A DNA stretch of 64,000 nucleotides from Tetracentron sinense (lineage: Eukaryota; Streptophyta; Magnoliopsida; Trochodendrales; Trochodendraceae), in NCBI GenBank assembly GCA_015143295.1, contig JABCRI010000866.1:53059-117058 (forward strand), given 5' to 3'. Positions within the stretch are counted from its first letter, which is position 1. Each line of letters opens with the position of its first letter. The position numbers and the translations under genes are program-made. Shown here piece by piece: positions 59,974 to 64,000 of the stretch. Below the pieces are notes generated by a model that was not told the origin of the DNA, ran no database searches, and saw only the letters and a list, made by a program, of their open reading frames with translations.

Positions 59974-60351
59974 CCATAACAAATTAATTAATGAAGGTGG
60001 ATTAGTTTTTCTTCTTTGTCCATGTATTAAAATTATCAACATATAATTGAATGATGGTATATAAGTTAGGATAATACATAACTTTCGTTCAAGACTCACT
60101 CTAGTGTACTTAGTGCAAAACAAGTGTCTTTCTCTTCTTAATGGAGTACAATAACATGTCTCTTTCTTGAGGAAAGTGAATTTAAAAGAAAGTTGAGATA
60201 GTATTACCATGTAAGTTAATTGCTTGTAGGAGAGCAAAATGTATGAAAAGTCATCCATAGGTTTTTTCTTAGAGTTTTACAGACATTCTGTTTTAATTCG
60301 TTTTGTTTATGTATTTAAATAATGTATTGAACATAAAAATTTATGAACTTT
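59974..60351. other. Intergenic, no gene seen
   Basis: AT-rich sequence. The 99-codon minus-strand frame here has no recognisable domain and no promoter context. Confidence 0.5.
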
Positions 60352-60506
60352 GCTTCTGAGATTCCTCAGGGCTGAGACCACTGAGACATGCTCTTAGAGC
60401 ACGAGATTTCAGGTGGGGCCCATTTCACATGGTAGGCCCCACCTGAAATCCCGTGCTCTTAGAGCACGGTCTCGGTGGTCTTGGCCCTAAGAGTGTCTCA
60501 GAAGCT
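60352..60506. mobile_element. Near-perfect 155-bp hairpin MITE
   Basis: The arms GCTTCTGAG...GGTGGGGCC and GGCCCCACC...CTCAGAAGC pair over about 70 bp with few mismatches around a loop of about 15 bases. Each arm holds the inner palindrome TGCTCTTAGAGCA. No duplication was assigned. As RNA it would fold into a long stem. Confidence 0.75.
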
Positions 60507-60701
60507 TTATCCAAAATATTCAAAATTATATGTACCCATTTTTTGGGAGCTCTAAACATTCAAAGAAATGTAAGAGCTCCAGTTCATACTTAAACTCATA
60601 TATTTTAAGGTCACTTTGGTAATCTAGCATTACTATTTTACTTTTTATGCTCTATGAAGTTACTAAAATATCCCCATGTAAAAAAAAACGTTTTCATTCA
60701 A

Positions 60702-60848
60702 TGCTCCATTTGTTCTGATGTAAAATAGGGGAAAACAAAAGAATTCTACGGAAAATGTCACTTTTCGCGTGTATTTTCTATGGAACAATTGACATTTTTC
60801 ATGAATTTCATTTGTTTTCTCCTATTGTATATCGAAACAAACGGAGCA
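60702..60848. mobile_element. 147-bp foldback MITE
   Basis: Ends TGCTCCATTTGTTCTGATGT and CGAAACAAACGGAGCA are imperfect inverted repeats, with inner arms GGGGAAAACAAA / TTTGTTTTCTCC. CAA on both sides may be a 3-bp duplication. Confidence 0.6.
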
Positions 60849-61359
60849 CAATAGAAGCGATAGTTTATTGAAAAGGTGATTATTCCCATCATAGTGGTGG
60901 AAAAAAATTCAGTATTTTTTTATTTTGGTATCTAAAGATTGTACAGTTTGCAATCAATATATCATTTTTTCTTTTAATTCTTGAGTTTTTTTTTTTCTTT
61001 TAATTCTTGAGTTTGTTAGGTACAACATGCACATCTATAGATATTATTAAATAAAGAATTCTATTGACCCAACCTTAAAAGTATTATAGCCCATACTTTT
61101 ACATTGAAATGAGAAAAATAAAGAAGAGGAAAACCAACTTAATCAAATGTCCTTTGCCATTGAACTTATTCCATTGCTTTGGACAAGCTATACTATTCTA
61201 TTCTATTGAGTGGTTGGGAAATATATATATATATATATATAGTAGAAAAGGTTCCCTAAATCAGCGTAACTTGGCATTACACCTGTAAAACATTTTTTTT
61301 TCCTTTCAATGACATCTTTTTGTTATGAAAAATAGTTAACGTACCCGTGGTTCCCATTT
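60849..61359. other. Intergenic with a microsatellite
   Basis: It holds (AT)n at 61221-61241 and a short TTTTCTTTTAATTCTTGAGTT direct repeat near 60966-61012. There is no gene. Confidence 0.5.
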
Positions 61360-61560
61360 TATAACGGAATGGCCGATCCTCATTGGTCCACGCCCTGTTT
61401 TTAAATACTCACCTATTATGATTAAGATTCACTCGTCCTTAGGGTTAAGCAATCCAACCATGATTTTAAAAAATTTAAATCTTAGTTTTTATTTAATTAA
61501 GTTTAACTAGGGTTAAAAGGGTGTTGAAAGGGACACGAGGACATGGTGTAAGATATGAAG
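61360..61560. repeat. Foldback MITE family fragment
   Basis: It carries ATTATGATTAAGATTCACTC, CCTTAGGGTTAAGCAATCCA and, inverted, GTTTAACTAGGGTTAAAAGG followed by GGGACACG. It is the same family as 10511-13285. Confidence 0.55.
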
Positions 61561-62438
61561 TGGACCCATTTGTTAATTTTTATTATTACTTTTGGCAAAC
61601 AATTTTAATGATACCTAGGCAGCTGCAACAAAGTCTAGGGCACACGCGCAGTCAATGATATCATCATCCCCTTCAATTTTCATCATTACTTAGGTGAAAC
61701 CTGCTCAACCCATTGACCTAGATTTGCCAACTAATTCCTTATGTGGCATTTGGATCAAATTTATTTATTCCATTTAATGAATTAAATAACGATTGTAACG
61801 ATTTTATACCCAAGAATCTCATTTAGGTCGACTAGAAAAAATTGATTTTCGAGAAATCAATTTTTAAAAGAACATGCGTATATCGAATCGTGAGGGAGGG
61901 CCCATTTTGGTGGTGGCCGAAAATCAATTTAGAGATATTCATGCTTTGACAGAAGAACTCGACTTATAGTATATGCCTAGGCCTAGCATGACAGATTTAA
62001 ATTGTTCCTTATACGATAAGATTCACTGAAATAAAAAACGTGATTGAAAGGGAGAATTTGATTAAAGCTAAGATTGCCATAGGGCGATCCTGGGAGACGC
62101 GTGCTGGCGTAGTATGTTAGAGTCATCGCTGACTCTACACATACCGGAGGGGCCGGTGGACCAATCAACACCATTATCAGTGGTTAATGACATGTTATCC
62201 ACATGATCCAGAATATTATTATGGTCCCAAAATAACTTATCATATTCTTATGATAAGTTGATTAATTTTAGTTAGAAGAGTCATTTGATAGAGTTTGTTT
62301 TTGTTTAAGCTTTGTTAATAGCTATAGAGTTTTATTCCATAGAAGTTCTAATAGATTTAGGATTATTATTTTTGATTTAGGGTGATTAAACGGTACTTGT
62401 CCGTTTTTTCAAAGAGATCAACCATCAAAAAACCTCTA
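61561..62438. other. Intergenic, no gene seen
   Basis: The open frame at 61983-62174 has no domain or promoter support. No repeat family is recognised. Confidence 0.5.
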
Positions 62439-62588
62439 GTTGAATAGTCAACCAGAGCAACTCAAATTTTGCCTTGGAAATGGGTAGTTTCGTGATTATG
62501 AACACAAAACAAAAGTGTTTTTTAATAGAACATTTTTTCATAAATACCATTTTTCAAGGAAAAATTTGGGTTGCTCCGACTGTTCAAC
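62439..62588. mobile_element. 150-bp foldback MITE
   Basis: GTTGAATAGTCAACCAGAGC at the left pairs with GCTCCGACTGTTCAAC at the right. Inner arms AAATTTTGCCTTGGAAATG / CATTTTTCAAGGAAAAATTT also pair. No coding sequence. Confidence 0.65.
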
Positions 62589-62994
62589 CGAAGCTCCTGT
62601 TAATAGTTATTGTCCTTTTATATATGAAGGAATTCTCGATACCAAAATAATAATAATAAATTAATTATCTTCCAACGTGGGTTAGTGTGGTGCAGCCTAA
62701 TGATGTAATTCCTCATTCTTCTTCTCCTTCTACTTCTACTTCTTTCTATGTGGTTCTGTAGATCCATCTTGTATGAATTCTGGCGATCAACTTTGCTTGT
62801 GCAAGATTTTTCACTGCACGACATCTCTTAACAAGTCATCACAATTCCACCGGTCAGGGACTGGTGCTTTTATTAGAGATAAAGAAAGATCAAGCTGCAC
62901 AAATAGGAGTAGAAACGTCTGTGGTCAATGACCAGGAGTTGAATCTGTAGATCTGGATCTCACTTCATTATTCATCACTAGCTCGATCATAGAG
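62589..62994. other. Spacer upstream of the copia gag remnant
   Basis: It is non-coding. It may include the decayed 5' leader of the copia fragment that follows, but no primer-binding site is seen. Confidence 0.4.
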
Positions 62995-63599
62995 ATGGAT
63001 CTTGACAATTCAGGAATTGAGAAGCTGAATAATACAAACTATGAATAATGTAAATTCAGTGTAGAATCATCTCAACAGGGACAAGGTTTATGGGTAGATG
63101 TTGATGGCATCAAGTCATCCTCACAACGGTAATGCGGAGACTACGGTCTCCGGTGCTATGAGAAAGCGGAAGATTAAAGTTGGTAAAGCATGTTCGTATT
63201 GAAGGCCACTATACAGGACTCCTTCTTGATCATAATCCATAGAGAGTCTAGATCTCCGAAGGAAGCATGTGATGCTTTTGCTACATTCCTCTAAAACAAA
63301 TGATACAAAGCTACAAATCCTTGAGAATGATATTGTCTCGATTTCACAAGACAACATGAAAATTTCTTAGCAATACTTCTTTAAATTGGAGAATTGTCAT
63401 CAGATTTCACAACTCGATAAGGAGTCTATAATCACAGAGGCACATATGTGAATGCTAATTATCTATGGCTTAAAATATGAATACAACGATATTATTACTA
63501 TAGTTCGAGGATGGTCGACTTAACCACACCTATCAAATTGGAGAGTCTAGTCAAACAAATGGCAGACATCTCAATGAAGGAGAATGAGGAGGTACTCTT
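62995..63599 (+). pseudogene. Copia gag remnant (UBN2 type)
   Basis: From ATG 62995 the frame reads MDLDNSGIEKLNNTNYE, stop, CKFSVESSQQGQGLWVDVDG. After a shift comes KTNDTKLQILENDIVSISQD, then a region recognisable as IIYGLKYEYNDIITIVRGW, then KQMADISMKENEEVLF. These are the N-terminal and UBN2 parts of a Ty1/copia gag. Many stops and shifts show it is dead. It ends abruptly at 63600, where another element seems to begin. Confidence 0.75.
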
Positions 63600-64000
63600 T
63601 GTTGGAATAATTCTGTATGCAATTCAAATATAACTAGAATCGAAGCAATGTAAAGCAGCAGACGATTTCAATCCAAAATAACTGTAGCATAAATTCTGTA
63701 TAGTGATAAGAAAGAGATAGAACTTAGCCGAAAAGGATAGATCGAGGCACGTGTTGAACACGCTGTCCTTAAGGTGAAAAACGCCCCTGGTAGTTCTCAA
63801 CAACTACGATGCTCTCAGGTTCTACAGCGGTCACCTCCAGGATTCAATGATCTTTACCCAAAGGAATGGAGCACTAGCTTTCCTTTGGTCTGCAATGAAC
63901 TCGACGACTCTCAAAAATCTCGAAGGGAAAAATCGAACAGTTTTAGGAACCAGAAATACTGTGCTTAGAGAAAAGCTGTGCTGTGATGATTTTCTGTGTC
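63600..64000 (+). mobile_element. Possible start of another copia LTR, running off the window
   Basis: TGTTGGAATAATTCTG at 63600 cuts the gag remnant and looks like a copia LTR start. The next part has GAGGCACGTGTTGAACACGCTGTCCTTAAGG, kept here only as positions 63742-63775, of a type seen in plant copia LTRs. The other edge lies outside the window. Confidence 0.4.

Noticed and set aside
59959..60258. 99-codon minus-strand frame as a host gene
   Set aside because: It begins inside AT-rich intergenic DNA, overlaps a MITE edge and has no recognisable domain or promoter.

Overview
This is nuclear DNA from a flowering plant with a large, transposon-rich genome. The evidence is a canonical plant-type histone H4 gene, a plant-specific DUF761 gene, Ty1/copia (including Sirevirus-type) and Ty3/gypsy chromovirus LTR retrotransposons primed by initiator-tRNA-Met, Helitrons, hAT elements and many foldback MITEs. 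I cannot name the species. Only two host genes look intact: histone H4 (2529-2840, minus) and a DUF761 protein (58023-58394, minus). Nearly everything between them is nested mobile DNA.

Layout. 1-5522: histone H4 with its promoter, hAT-like remnants, foldback MITEs and a Helitron. 5523-9892: a Sirevirus-like solo LTR (family A) split by a gypsy solo LTR (B1). 10511-13285: a foldback MITE split by gypsy solo LTR D. 13286-16868: degenerate LTR-like DNA with minisatellites. 16869-34691: a five-layer nest. A truncated chromovirus E holds a large LTR G2. G2 is split by the nearly complete gypsy element C and by solo LTR B2, and C's gag is split by a second large LTR, G1. 35159-35533: a small Helitron. 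35882-56299: copia element H, with both LTRs and a decayed polyprotein; its 3' LTR is split by a 10.2-kb Sirevirus-type copia element F that carries an extra env-position ORF. 56552-64000: the DUF761 gene, a hAT element with a perfect 8-bp target duplication, several short foldback elements and a decayed copia gag.

The clearest target-site duplications (TSDs) are CTTTT (B1), TTAAC (D), GTAGT (G1), GGCGA (B2), ATTGT (H), TAAGT (F) and TTTAAGGT (hAT). They fix the boundaries and the order of insertion.

The most striking pattern is not a gene. Six of the LTR families, both gypsy and copia, carry clusters of short perfect dyads centred on TCGA. Where a TATA box is recognisable, the cluster lies just upstream of it in U3. 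The arms of the dyad change between two copies of one family (B1 and B2) but are shared between unrelated families (B1 with C, D with F, B2 with E). A seventh family (G) carries a different series of spaced hairpins. Arrays like these are known from maize Sirevirus LTRs. Their presence in gypsy families, with apparent exchange of arm sequence, is the main lead here.
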